Source: Magnetospirillum sp. 15-1 | GTDB taxonomy: Bacteria > Pseudomonadota > Alphaproteobacteria > Rhodospirillales > Magnetospirillaceae | DNA length: 64,000 nt | Direction of reading: 5' to 3' | Assembly (NCBI RefSeq): GCF_900184795.1 | Contig: NZ_FXXN01000023.1 | Span: forward strand, 267,055-331,054 | Shown here: piece by piece, positions 42,171 to 49,810 of the stretch | How positions within the stretch are numbered: the first letter of the stretch is position 1 | How the letters are laid out: each line of letters opens with the position of its first letter | The notes under the pieces: model-generated | The model's database searches: none | The model's input: only the letters and a program-made list of their open reading frames with translations | Told to the model about the DNA's origin: nothing | Program-made: the position numbers and the translations under genes

Positions 42171-44053
42171 TGGGCGGACATCCCCAGTCTCTCGACGCCG
42201 TCCTGGACGCCCATGCCGCCAAGGACATCCTGCGCCTGTTGACGTGTGGCAGCGTCGATGACGGCAAGAGCACGCTGATCGGCCGGATGCTCTACGACAC
42301 CGGCTCGGTGGCCACCGACCAGATGGCGGCGCTGGAGCGCGACAGCCGCCGCTCCATGCCCGAGGGCGGCCTGGACTTCTCCCTGCTGGTGGACGGTCTG
42401 GAGGCCGAGCGCGAGCAGGGCATCACCATCGACGTGGCCTATCGCTATTTCGGCACCGAGCGGCGCAAGTTCATCGTCGCCGACACCCCCGGCCACGAGC
42501 AGTACACCCGCAACATGGCCACCGGCGCCTCCAACGCCGATCTGGCGGTGGTGCTGGTGGACGCCCGCCAGGGCGTGGTCACCCAGACCCGCCGCCATGC
42601 CACCATCGTTCATCTGATGGGCATCACCGACGTGGTGCTGGCGGTGAACAAGATGGATCTGGTCGGCTATGACCAGGCGGTGTTCGCGCGCATCGAGGCC
42701 GAGTTCAAGGCGTTCGCCACCGCCATCGGCATCGCCCATGTCACCGCCATCCCGGTATCGGCGCTGAAGGGCGACAATCTGGCGGTACCGTCGGACTCCA
42801 TGGCCTGGTACACCGGCCAGACCCTGCTGCATTTCATGGAGACGGTGCGGGTGGAACGCCATCCCCAGGGCGCCGGCCTGCGCATGCCGGTGCAGTGGGT
42901 CTGCCGGCCCAACCAGGATTTCCGGGGCTATGCCGGCACCATCGCCAGCGGGCGGGTGGCGCCGGGCATGGCCGTCACCATCGAGCCCGGCGGCCGCGCC
43001 AGCCGGGTGGAAAGCATCGTCACCCATGACGGCGTCCTGACCGGGGCCGGGGCGGGACAGGCGGTGATCCTGACCCTGACCGACGACGTGGACGTGTCGC
43101 GGGGCGACGTCATCGCCGCCGCCGACGACCGTCCGGCCTCGTCGGACCAGTTCGCCGCCCATCTGGTGTGGATGTCCGAGCGCCCCTTGCTGCCCGAGCG
43201 CTCGTACCTGATGCGCATCGGCAACCAGACCGCCGGCTTTCAGGTCTCCCATATCAAGTACCGTCTCAACGTCAACACCCTGGAGCATACGGCCGCCACC
43301 CGGCTGGACCTCAACGACGTGGCGGTGTGCAACATCGCCCTGGACCGTCAGGTGGTGTTCGAGCCCTATGGAGTCGACCGCAGCCTGGGCGGCTTCATCC
43401 TCATGGACCGGGTCACCAACGAGACCGTCGGCTGCGGCATGATCGACTTCGCCCTCCGGCGGGCCGCCAACATCCACTGGCAGGCGGTAACCGTCGACAA
43501 GGCCGCCCGCGCCGCCCTCAAGGGCCAGCGCCCCGCCGTGGTCTGGCTGACCGGCCTGTCGGGCGCCGGCAAGTCCTCCATCGCCGATCTGGTGGAGCGC
43601 AAGCTGACGGCCCTGGGGCGCCATACCTATCTGCTGGACGGCGACAATGTCCGCCACGGCCTCAACCGCGACCTGGGCTTCACCGATGCCGACCGGGTGG
43701 AAAACATCCGCCGCGTCGCCGAGGTCGCCCGGCTGTTCGTGGATGCGGGCATGATCGTGCTGACCTCGTTCATCTCGCCCTTCCGGCTGGAACGCCGCAT
43801 GGCGCGCGATCTGGTGGGCGCCGACGCGTTCATCGAGGTCTTCGCCGACGCGCCGCTGGCGGTGTGCGAGGGGCGCGATCCCAAGGGCCTCTACCGCAAG
43901 GCCCGGGCCGGCGAGATCCAGAACTTCACCGGCATCGATTCCGCCTATGAAGCCCCGGAGCAGCCCGATCTCCACCTGCACACCGATACGCAATCCCTGG
44001 AGGAGATGGCCGACCGGGTCATCGCCCTGCTGCGCGAGCGTTCCCTGATCTGA
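42170..44053 (+). CDS. cysN: Bifunctional sulfate adenylyltransferase subunit 1/APS kinase
   Basis: 627 residues (CysNC or NodQ type). The GTPase part has GSVDDGKST at 27-35, DTPGHEQY and NKMDL; beta-barrel domains follow; from about residue 440 comes APS kinase, with WLTGLSGAGKSS as P-loop, LDGDNVRHGLN and the lid RKARAGEIQNFTGIDS. The product, PAPS, feeds sulfate assimilation or sulfotransferases; the fused kinase is common in rhizobia and relatives (NodQ). Its end overlaps the end of the convergent polymerase-like gene by 35 bases, so the two transcripts would be complementary at their 3' ends. Confidence 0.95.
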   Translation: MGGHPQSLDAVLDAHAAKDILRLLTCGSVDDGKSTLIGRMLYDTGSVATDQMAALERDSRRSMPEGGLDFSLLVDGLEAEREQGITIDVAYRYFGTERRKFIVADTPGHEQYTRNMATGASNADLAVVLVDARQGVVTQTRRHATIVHLMGITDVVLAVNKMDLVGYDQAVFARIEAEFKAFATAIGIAHVTAIPVSALKGDNLAVPSDSMAWYTGQTLLHFMETVRVERHPQGAGLRMPVQWVCRPNQDFRGYAGTIASGRVAPGMAVTIEPGGRASRVESIVTHDGVLTGAGAGQAVILTLTDDVDVSRGDVIAAADDRPASSDQFAAHLVWMSERPLLPERSYLMRIGNQTAGFQVSHIKYRLNVNTLEHTAATRLDLNDVAVCNIALDRQVVFEPYGVDRSLGGFILMDRVTNETVGCGMIDFALRRAANIHWQAVTVDKAARAALKGQRPAVVWLTGLSGAGKSSIADLVERKLTALGRHTYLLDGDNVRHGLNRDLGFTDADRVENIRRVAEVARLFVDAGMIVLTSFISPFRLERRMARDLVGADAFIEVFADAPLAVCEGRDPKGLYRKARAGEIQNFTGIDSAYEAPEQPDLHLHTDTQSLEEMADRVIALLRERSLI

Positions 44054-45260
44054 TGGCGATGACGGTGAAGCTGGCCAGCAGCCAGGCCGCCGCCAGCCAC
44101 CATTTCTGCCAGGCTCCGAAGCTGACGCAAGACACCGCCAGAACCGCCCCGGTGGTGCCGAAGGCGGTGAACCGGCTGGCGCGGTCCAGGGCGGCGGGCA
44201 GTGCGCCGGTCACCCGGATGATGCCGTAGGCCAGGATGGCGGCCCCGACCAGCCCCAACTCCAGCCACCATTGCAGCGGTGCATTGTGGGGATGGAGGGG
44301 CAGGTGGGTCAGCGGCATTACCGCATCGTCGCCATTCCGTTTGACGGTGACCCTGGTGTCGTCATCCGCACCAGGAATCCAGCGCGATGATTCCAGGCCC
44401 CATCCCAGGATCGGGCGCTCGATGATGTGCTCGGCGGTGAAATTCCAAATCACCATGCGATGAAGCGCCGAGGTCGAGAATTGCGGCCAGTGGTCCATGA
44501 CGCCCTGGGGCTCGGGCAGCTTGAGGGCCAGGAACGGCGCGGCGATGACCAGGATCGCGGCTCCGTAGCCCATGGCCCGCCCGGCCAGCCGGGGGGCGGC
44601 CAGGCCGGCCAGGCCGCACAGCAATCCCCCCGCCAGGCCGAGCTTGGCGCCGCCGATGTCCGAACTCAGGATGGTCCCAGTCGCCAGTACGGCGACTAAA
44701 GCCGACGGCAGCGGCCGGTGCCGCAAAACCAGCAGGGTCGGCCACAGTAGCAGGCTGACAACGATGACCCCGCGGCTGAGCAACGACAGTCGCAGCCGCG
44801 TCATATATTCGCTCTGGGCGGTCAAGCGAATGTTGAACTGCAGGGCGGCCAGGGCCACGAAGCCGAGAATTACGCCCAGGGCCAGCGCCAGTTCCACCCG
44901 TTGCCTGCCCTCGGCGGACAGGGTTGCGGCCGTGCCCAGGACGATCACGCCGCAGATTAAGGTGCCGATCAGGGACAATGACCCGGCGACGGTGGTCAGG
45001 GGTTGATCCGACCACAAGACGCTGAGGCTGGCATAGGCCGCCAGGGTGGCCAGCAGCAGAACCAGATGCCGGTCGAGACTCCGCCAGGGTAGCCGGCCCC
45101 GGCTCTGAGCCAACAGCGCCGTGGCTACTACTACCATCAGTGGGGCACAGCCTAGGGGCGCCAGGACGGCGACGGGTCCGGCCATAATGGCCGCCAGGAC
45201 CAGGGGGGCTTCGGGGTGGGTCAGGACGGACGAAAGAGTGGCCATGGTGATCCGTTTCAT
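44019..45260 (-). CDS. O-antigen polymerase/ligase-like membrane protein (Wzy/WaaL type), copy 1
   Basis: 413 residues with about ten hydrophobic helices. A large loop near residues 265-330 contains HRMVIWNFTAEHIIERPILGWG and PLHPHNAPLQWWLELG, the conserved part of the Wzy_C/WaaL family. By family, it polymerises lipid-linked repeat units or ligates the chain to lipid A core at the periplasmic face. The ATG at 45260 overlaps the upstream glycosyltransferase stop (ATGA). A paralogue of identical length lies at 46414-47655 with the same loop phrases (GWG, HPHN, LQWWLELGL). The C-terminal codons run 35 bases into the convergent cysNC gene. Confidence 0.85.
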   Translation of the reverse strand: MKRITMATLSSVLTHPEAPLVLAAIMAGPVAVLAPLGCAPLMVVVATALLAQSRGRLPWRSLDRHLVLLLATLAAYASLSVLWSDQPLTTVAGSLSLIGTLICGVIVLGTAATLSAEGRQRVELALALGVILGFVALAALQFNIRLTAQSEYMTRLRLSLLSRGVIVVSLLLWPTLLVLRHRPLPSALVAVLATGTILSSDIGGAKLGLAGGLLCGLAGLAAPRLAGRAMGYGAAILVIAAPFLALKLPEPQGVMDHWPQFSTSALHRMVIWNFTAEHIIERPILGWGLESSRWIPGADDDTRVTVKRNGDDAVMPLTHLPLHPHNAPLQWWLELGLVGAAILAYGIIRVTGALPAALDRASRFTAFGTTGAVLAVSCVSFGAWQKWWLAAAWLLASFTVIAIRSGNARAAGR

Positions 45261-46414
45261 TGGCATGACTCAGGCGCCAGGCTGGCGTCCAGAAGTTGTT
45301 GGTAGATAATGAGGGCGCGGGTGCCGTAGGAATCCCAGCCGAATCCGTTTTCCACTCGGAGGCGGGCCTCGCGGCCCATGGCGGCCCGGGCTTCGGCGTT
45401 GCTGGCCAATTCCGCCAGCGTCGTCGCCAGGGCTTCGGGGGCTGAGGATGGGACGATGCACCCGTGGGTTCCATCGGTCACTATATCCTCGACCCCGGTT
45501 TCCGGGGTTGCCACCACCGGGCGGCCCGAGGCCATGGCCTGAAGCAGCACCAGGGGCAGGCCCTCCTCCAGGGAAGGCAGGACGAAGATGTCGGCGCGGT
45601 CGTATTCTGTCGCCAGGGCGGCGCCGGGCAAGGCCCCGGTCACCTGGATTTCGGGATGAACGGCCAGCAGCGGCGCCATGCCCGGCTCCACCGGCCCCAC
45701 CAGCCGCACATCCACCCGGCCGCCTAGCAGGCGCGACGCCGCTGGCAGATCGGGAACTCCCTTGCGCAGCCCAACCCGGCCGACGAACAGCACCAGGGGG
45801 CGGGCCTTGGCCGGGGGCGGCGACGGGTGGAAGTGGGCAAGGTCGACGCCATAGGGATTGACGGCGATCTTGTCGGCGGCGATGCCCTGGGCGACGAAGG
45901 TTCGCTTGGCGAAGCCGGTGGGAACACAGATCAGGTCGGCGGCGGTGTATTCCTCTTCTTCCAGGGCGATGGAGCGGGCATCGACCTGTCCCACCGGCAG
46001 GTCATAGCGCTTCCGCGCCGAGGCCAGAACCTGGGCCTGATGGGCGACGTGCGACGAGCCGCGCTCGATCACAACTTTGGCGCCACGCCGCTGAGCGGGT
46101 GTGATGGCGTGCAGGGTGGCGCCGCTCCAGCCTACCAGCACATCCATCCCGTCCGGCAGGTGGTTGGCGACGAGGCGGGAAAAGCGCTCGCCCAGCCAGG
46201 CGCCGGGCGCCGGGCCGATGCCCCAGCGGTCGTGCAGTCGCCGCGCCAGTTCCAGCCAGGGCTGGGTGGCGAAGCCGGGTGGGTTGCCGAGAAAGCGCCG
46301 CGCGGCGAAGGCGGGATAGGTGGTGATCAGCCCGCCGAGGGCGTCATGGGCCATCAGCTCGCGGGCCAGATCGAAGCCGTGAAAGCGCCCATGCACCGCC
46401 ACCACGACTTTCAT
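45257..46414 (-). CDS. GT4-family glycosyltransferase
   Basis: 385 residues of the GT-B fold. VVVAVHGRFHGFDLAREL begins the acceptor domain; LVLFVGRVGLRKGVPDL begins the donor domain; FVLPSLEEGLPLVLLQAMASGRPVV is the GT4 E-x7-E motif, here EEGLPLVLLQAM. The ATG at 46414 shares one base with the upstream polymerase-like stop (TGATG), and its own stop overlaps the next polymerase-like gene (ATGA). So one transferase is sandwiched and co-translated between two paralogous membrane proteins. Sugar and acceptor are unknown. Confidence 0.88.
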   Translation of the reverse strand: MKVVVAVHGRFHGFDLARELMAHDALGGLITTYPAFAARRFLGNPPGFATQPWLELARRLHDRWGIGPAPGAWLGERFSRLVANHLPDGMDVLVGWSGATLHAITPAQRRGAKVVIERGSSHVAHQAQVLASARKRYDLPVGQVDARSIALEEEEYTAADLICVPTGFAKRTFVAQGIAADKIAVNPYGVDLAHFHPSPPPAKARPLVLFVGRVGLRKGVPDLPAASRLLGGRVDVRLVGPVEPGMAPLLAVHPEIQVTGALPGAALATEYDRADIFVLPSLEEGLPLVLLQAMASGRPVVATPETGVEDIVTDGTHGCIVPSSAPEALATTLAELASNAEARAAMGREARLRVENGFGWDSYGTRALIIYQQLLDASLAPESCQ

Positions 46415-47655
46415 CAACACTCTCCGGCGGGAAGGTCGCGGACAAAGGCGGCGCTTAGCCCCGCCAGCATCCATAATCCTGCCAGCCACCACACTTGCCA
46501 GGCTCCGAAGCTTGTCTGGGCCACCATGAAAGCCGTGCCGGCGAAGGCCAAAAGCAAGGACCGGCCCATCCGGCTGGGTATCGTGGCGGCGCGCCGCAGG
46601 GCCACCAGCAGTACCACCGTAATTATGGCGACACCGATCAGGCCTAGCTCCAGCCACCATTGCAGCATGTTGTTATGGGGATGAAGAGGCAATTGCGGTT
46701 CGGTGACCGGCAAGTCCTGACTCTCCATGTGAAGGACGACCCGAATCTCGTCGTCAGCGCCGGGAATGGAGCGGGACCCGTCGAAGCCCCAGCCCACCAT
46801 GGGCTTTTTTGCGATATTGCGGCCGGTGAAGCTCCAGATGGTCATGCGGTGATGGGTGGAATTGCTGAGGGACGGCCATTGATCGGCGATCCGCTGGGGC
46901 GACGGCAGCCGGGCCGCCAGCAGGGGGGTGGCGATCACCGTCGCCACCAGCGCCGCCGCCAGGACCCAGGCGGCGGCCCGGGGCAGGACACGGGCGGCCA
47001 CGGCGATGGCCAGCAGGGCCAGCAGCCCCATCTTGGCGGCGCCGGAACTGCCCAGCATGATGGCCACGGCGACGGTTGCCACGGCGGCCAGCACCGCCTT
47101 GGCGCCGGCGCGCACGAAAAGGACGGCGGCAAGGGGGACCACCGAGGCGGTGACGACGATGGCGCCGCGGCTGAAATGGGCCAGGGCCTGATGCAAGGTG
47201 TAATCGCTGGTGGTGACGAAGCGGGCGCGCAGCACCAGGAATCCCAGGGCCAGCAGGGCGATGCCCATGTCGGCCAGGAAGGCCAGGCCCACCCGGCGCC
47301 GGCCTTGGCGATCCAGGTCCTGGGCGAAGACGAAGTAAAGGCCGCCCAGGATCAGGGTGCCGCCCAGCTGCAGGGCGCCGCGCAGGCTGGGGCCGGGCTG
47401 CGGCGACCAGCGTGACGACAGGACGGCCCACAGCACCAGGGCGGCCAGCCCCACCAGCACCATTCGGTCGAGGCGCCGCCACGGTATCCGCCGCCAGCCC
47501 ACCGCCAGCAGCAGCACCGAGGCGCCCACCAGCAGCGGCGCCAGCACCGCCAGCGGCGCCAGCAGCAGGGCGGCCAGGACCAGCACGCCCTCGGGGGCGA
47601 TCACCCAGGACGGAAGGCCGGGACCCGTGCCACCGCGACGGTCGGGCGTCGTCAT
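46414..47655 (-). CDS. O-antigen polymerase/ligase-like membrane protein (Wzy/WaaL type), copy 2
   Basis: 413 residues with about ten membrane helices and the same periplasmic loop as copy 1: HHRMTIWSFTGRNIAKKPMVGWG and LHPHNNMLQWWLELGLIG. The ATG at 47655 has GGGAGGAG upstream. Two homologues within 4 kb may divide polymerase and ligase roles or serve two glycans. The pair plus the glycosyltransferase between them looks like a duplicated unit that has diverged. Upstream lie only the remains of an O-acetylation gene, so this is probably where the present operon begins. Confidence 0.85.
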   Translation of the reverse strand: MTTPDRRGGTGPGLPSWVIAPEGVLVLAALLLAPLAVLAPLLVGASVLLLAVGWRRIPWRRLDRMVLVGLAALVLWAVLSSRWSPQPGPSLRGALQLGGTLILGGLYFVFAQDLDRQGRRRVGLAFLADMGIALLALGFLVLRARFVTTSDYTLHQALAHFSRGAIVVTASVVPLAAVLFVRAGAKAVLAAVATVAVAIMLGSSGAAKMGLLALLAIAVAARVLPRAAAWVLAAALVATVIATPLLAARLPSPQRIADQWPSLSNSTHHRMTIWSFTGRNIAKKPMVGWGFDGSRSIPGADDEIRVVLHMESQDLPVTEPQLPLHPHNNMLQWWLELGLIGVAIITVVLLVALRRAATIPSRMGRSLLLAFAGTAFMVAQTSFGAWQVWWLAGLWMLAGLSAAFVRDLPAGEC

Positions 47656-47721
47656 CAAAGCTCCTCCCTGGAACACGGGTGAGGGGCATATAACATCCCG
47701 CTCCCGGCCTTATCCACATTT

Positions 47722-47962
47722 TTACCGGGCGAGGGCCGCCCGCAATTGCCCGGCGATGATGCGGTGGCCCTCTTCGTTCCAGTGAACGTCACCGGCGATG
47801 AGGTCTTGGGCGACCACGGTCTCGGGATCGCCGGCGAAGAACGGCGACGACAGGTCGAGGAAGGCCACATGGCGGCCTTCGGCCCAGCCGCGCCACCAGG
47901 GGACGGCCCAGCAGCCCGGCGGCGGCGGCGATCAGCGGCGCGGCGAGGATGCCGGGGCTCAC
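47722..47962 (-). pseudogene. Remnant of an SGNH-type O-acetyl hydrolase/transferase gene
   Basis: Only about 80 codons remain. From a GTG at 47962 a hydrophobic N-terminus reads ILAAPLIAAAAGLLGRPL. A different frame then carries a clear C-terminal SGNH segment, FLDLSSPFF then GDVHWNEEGHRIIAGQL, where D and H belong to the catalytic block V, ending with TAA at 47724-47722. Intact relatives have about 350 residues (compare 48665-49708), so an internal deletion with a frame change has destroyed the gene. The GTG overlaps the stop of another decayed frame (47959-48082) as GTGA. Confidence 0.7.
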
Positions 47963-48082
47963 CAAAATCCGAACTCGCGCAGCTTGTCCATGACATGGCC
48001 GGCGAAATCGGCCAGGAAGGCGGCGGACACCGCCAGCGCCCACGGGGCGAAGGCCCAGGCCAGAATCCGGTCGCCCGGCCTA
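47959..48082 (-). pseudogene. C-terminal tail of a membrane protein, possibly an MBOAT O-acyltransferase
   Basis: A 40-codon open tail (ILAWAFAPWALAVSAAFLADF, one membrane helix, then HVMDKLREFGFW and TGA) begins abruptly at the broken end of an insertion sequence. AlgI-type MBOAT genes usually precede SGNH genes like the remnant next door, which suggests the identity, but the piece is too short to prove it. Confidence 0.5.
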
Positions 48083-48665
48083 GGTACACAAGCGCTTCAC
48101 GCGTTGGGCCGCCAAAGGTGTCTGGGACAGGGTCTTCGACCATCTGATCCGGGATCGAGACAACGATTACCTGATGATCGACAGCACCATCGTCCGGGCG
48201 CACCAGCAGGCTGCGACCGGAAAAGGGGGGGCCAAAATTCGGCTCTGGGGCGTTCCCGAGGTGGATTGAGTACCAAGATCCATCTCGCTGTCGATGGCGA
48301 GGGCCGCCCGGTTCGCTTCATCCTGACGGCTGGGCAGGTCAATGATGGAACCCAAGCCCTGGCATTGCTCGGCGAGGCAAGGCCCCGCTATTTCTTGGCG
48401 GATAAGGGCTACGATTCTCACGCTATTCTCGACGCGGTCGAGGCCTGCGGTGCCCAACCCATCATTCCGCGGCGCTCGTGCATGAAGCGTATCCGCGATT
48501 TTGATGCACGCATCTACAAAAAGCGGAACCTCGTCGAGCGGGCCATCAACAAACTCAAGCACTTCCGCCGTATTGCGACACATTATGATCGCAAGGTCGC
48601 CAACTTCATGGCCTTCCTTTGTCTCGCAACACTACCCCTGTGGTGTGCCTGAATGTCGAATCACC
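48083..48665 (+). mobile_element. Truncated copy of the IS5-family element
   Basis: 583 bases matching the distal two thirds of the element at 40165-41010 in opposite orientation, with only a few substitutions noticed (for example at the codons giving IATHYD instead of IATRYD). The head of the transposase is missing from 48083 leftwards. The surviving end reads GAATGTCGAATCACC, one base short of the complete end, and abuts the TA of the neighbouring stop codon. It cannot move by itself. Confidence 0.88.
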
Positions 48666-49708
48666 TAGCGGTCACGGCCCAACGCCCGCGACAGGGATTG
48701 GGCCAAGGCGGGCTCGATCAGTTCGGCGAACCAGCGGTTGCCGGCCACATTGAAATGGCCGTCGGGCAGGCGCAGGGAATCCGCCGCCATCAGGGTGTCG
48801 GGATCGATGAAGGCGAAGCCCCGCCGGGCTGCCACCTCCTTCAGCGCCGCCACCGACCGGGCCATCAGCTCCAGCTTGACGGCATCGCCCTGGCCGGCGA
48901 TCTCGTCCCAGGACGGAATCCACACCACCACCAGGGGCACGCCCGCGTTTTCCAGCACGGTGGCGAGGCGGTCGAGATGGGCGGCGGACAGGCGGGCCAA
49001 CTCGTCCTTGCCCAGGACGAAGAGGTGGGAATGCTGGTTCAGCCAGCCATAGGGGGTGTGGTTGAGCAGAAAGCGCTTCCACGGCGTGAAGGGCTGGCGG
49101 TCGGTCAGCGTTACCGTGCCGTCGGGGGCGAAGGCATAATCGGTGACCCGGTAATCCAGGTCGGTGATGGCGTTTTCGATGATGTCGTTGTTGTTGAAGA
49201 AATAGACCGCCGCCGCCGGGCGCAGGCCGGCCAGATGGGCCTCGGCCAGCTTCTTGACGTGGCCGGTGGAATAGCCGCCGGCGCCGGAATTGAGCAATTG
49301 CAGCGACGGGTCGCGCCCCTCCAGGCTCTGCTTGAGCAGGGAGAAGAACGCCTGCTCGATGTTCACGCCCCAGCCCAGCACGAAGGAATCGCCATAGATG
49401 ATGACGCGGCGGCGCCCCGGCGACAGGTCGGCATCCTCGTCCATGCGGAAGGCCTGGGCATTGGCGCGGACCCAGTAATCGCCGTCGGTGGTGTCGTGGA
49501 AGGTGACGGAAGGGCGCTGCCAGGTGCCGAGATCGGGATGGGCGATTCCATAGGCGCGTACCAGGGGCTGGGGGGCGAACCGGGCGACTCCCATCTCCAT
49601 GGCCGACAGGCCCAGGCAGACCACGGAGAACAGCAAGGCCAACGAGGTGAGGTGGCGGTGCAAGGGGCGACCCCGGAAAGAGGCGGAAAGGCGCGCGAAA
49701 CCAAGCAT
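48665..49708 (-). CDS. Membrane-anchored SGNH-hydrolase-like protein (AlgJ/AlgX type)
   Basis: 347 residues. One hydrophobic helix near the N-terminus (SLALLFSVVCLGLSAMEMG) anchors or exports it; the rest is an SGNH domain with VIIYGDSFVLGWG (block I, catalytic serine in GDSF), LNSGAGGYSTGH (block II), FFNNNDI (block III) and PDGHFNVAGNRW (block V Asp/His). By family, members move or remove acetyl groups on periplasmic polysaccharides, often with an MBOAT partner; the candidate partner here is only a remnant. The stop TAG takes its G from the end of the inserted element. It is divergent from the AsnB gene at 49811 across 102 bases. Confidence 0.8.
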   Translation of the reverse strand: MLGFARLSASFRGRPLHRHLTSLALLFSVVCLGLSAMEMGVARFAPQPLVRAYGIAHPDLGTWQRPSVTFHDTTDGDYWVRANAQAFRMDEDADLSPGRRRVIIYGDSFVLGWGVNIEQAFFSLLKQSLEGRDPSLQLLNSGAGGYSTGHVKKLAEAHLAGLRPAAAVYFFNNNDIIENAITDLDYRVTDYAFAPDGTVTLTDRQPFTPWKRFLLNHTPYGWLNQHSHLFVLGKDELARLSAAHLDRLATVLENAGVPLVVVWIPSWDEIAGQGDAVKLELMARSVAALKEVAARRGFAFIDPDTLMAADSLRLPDGHFNVAGNRWFAELIEPALAQSLSRALGRDR

Positions 49709-49810
49709 GAGCGCTGGTCGGGGGACAATTGCGTTTGGAAACGGGGGTTTGCCCCCCTTGGTCGCCGTGATACAAGGGCCGCGTTCTCTCCCAGGACGAG
49801 TGTTCCCATC

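Noticed and set aside
47722-48082. Intact overlapping genes between the polymerase-like gene and the IS fragment
   Set aside because: The SGNH motifs change frame within 80 codons and the membrane tail begins at the IS joint, so these are remnants.
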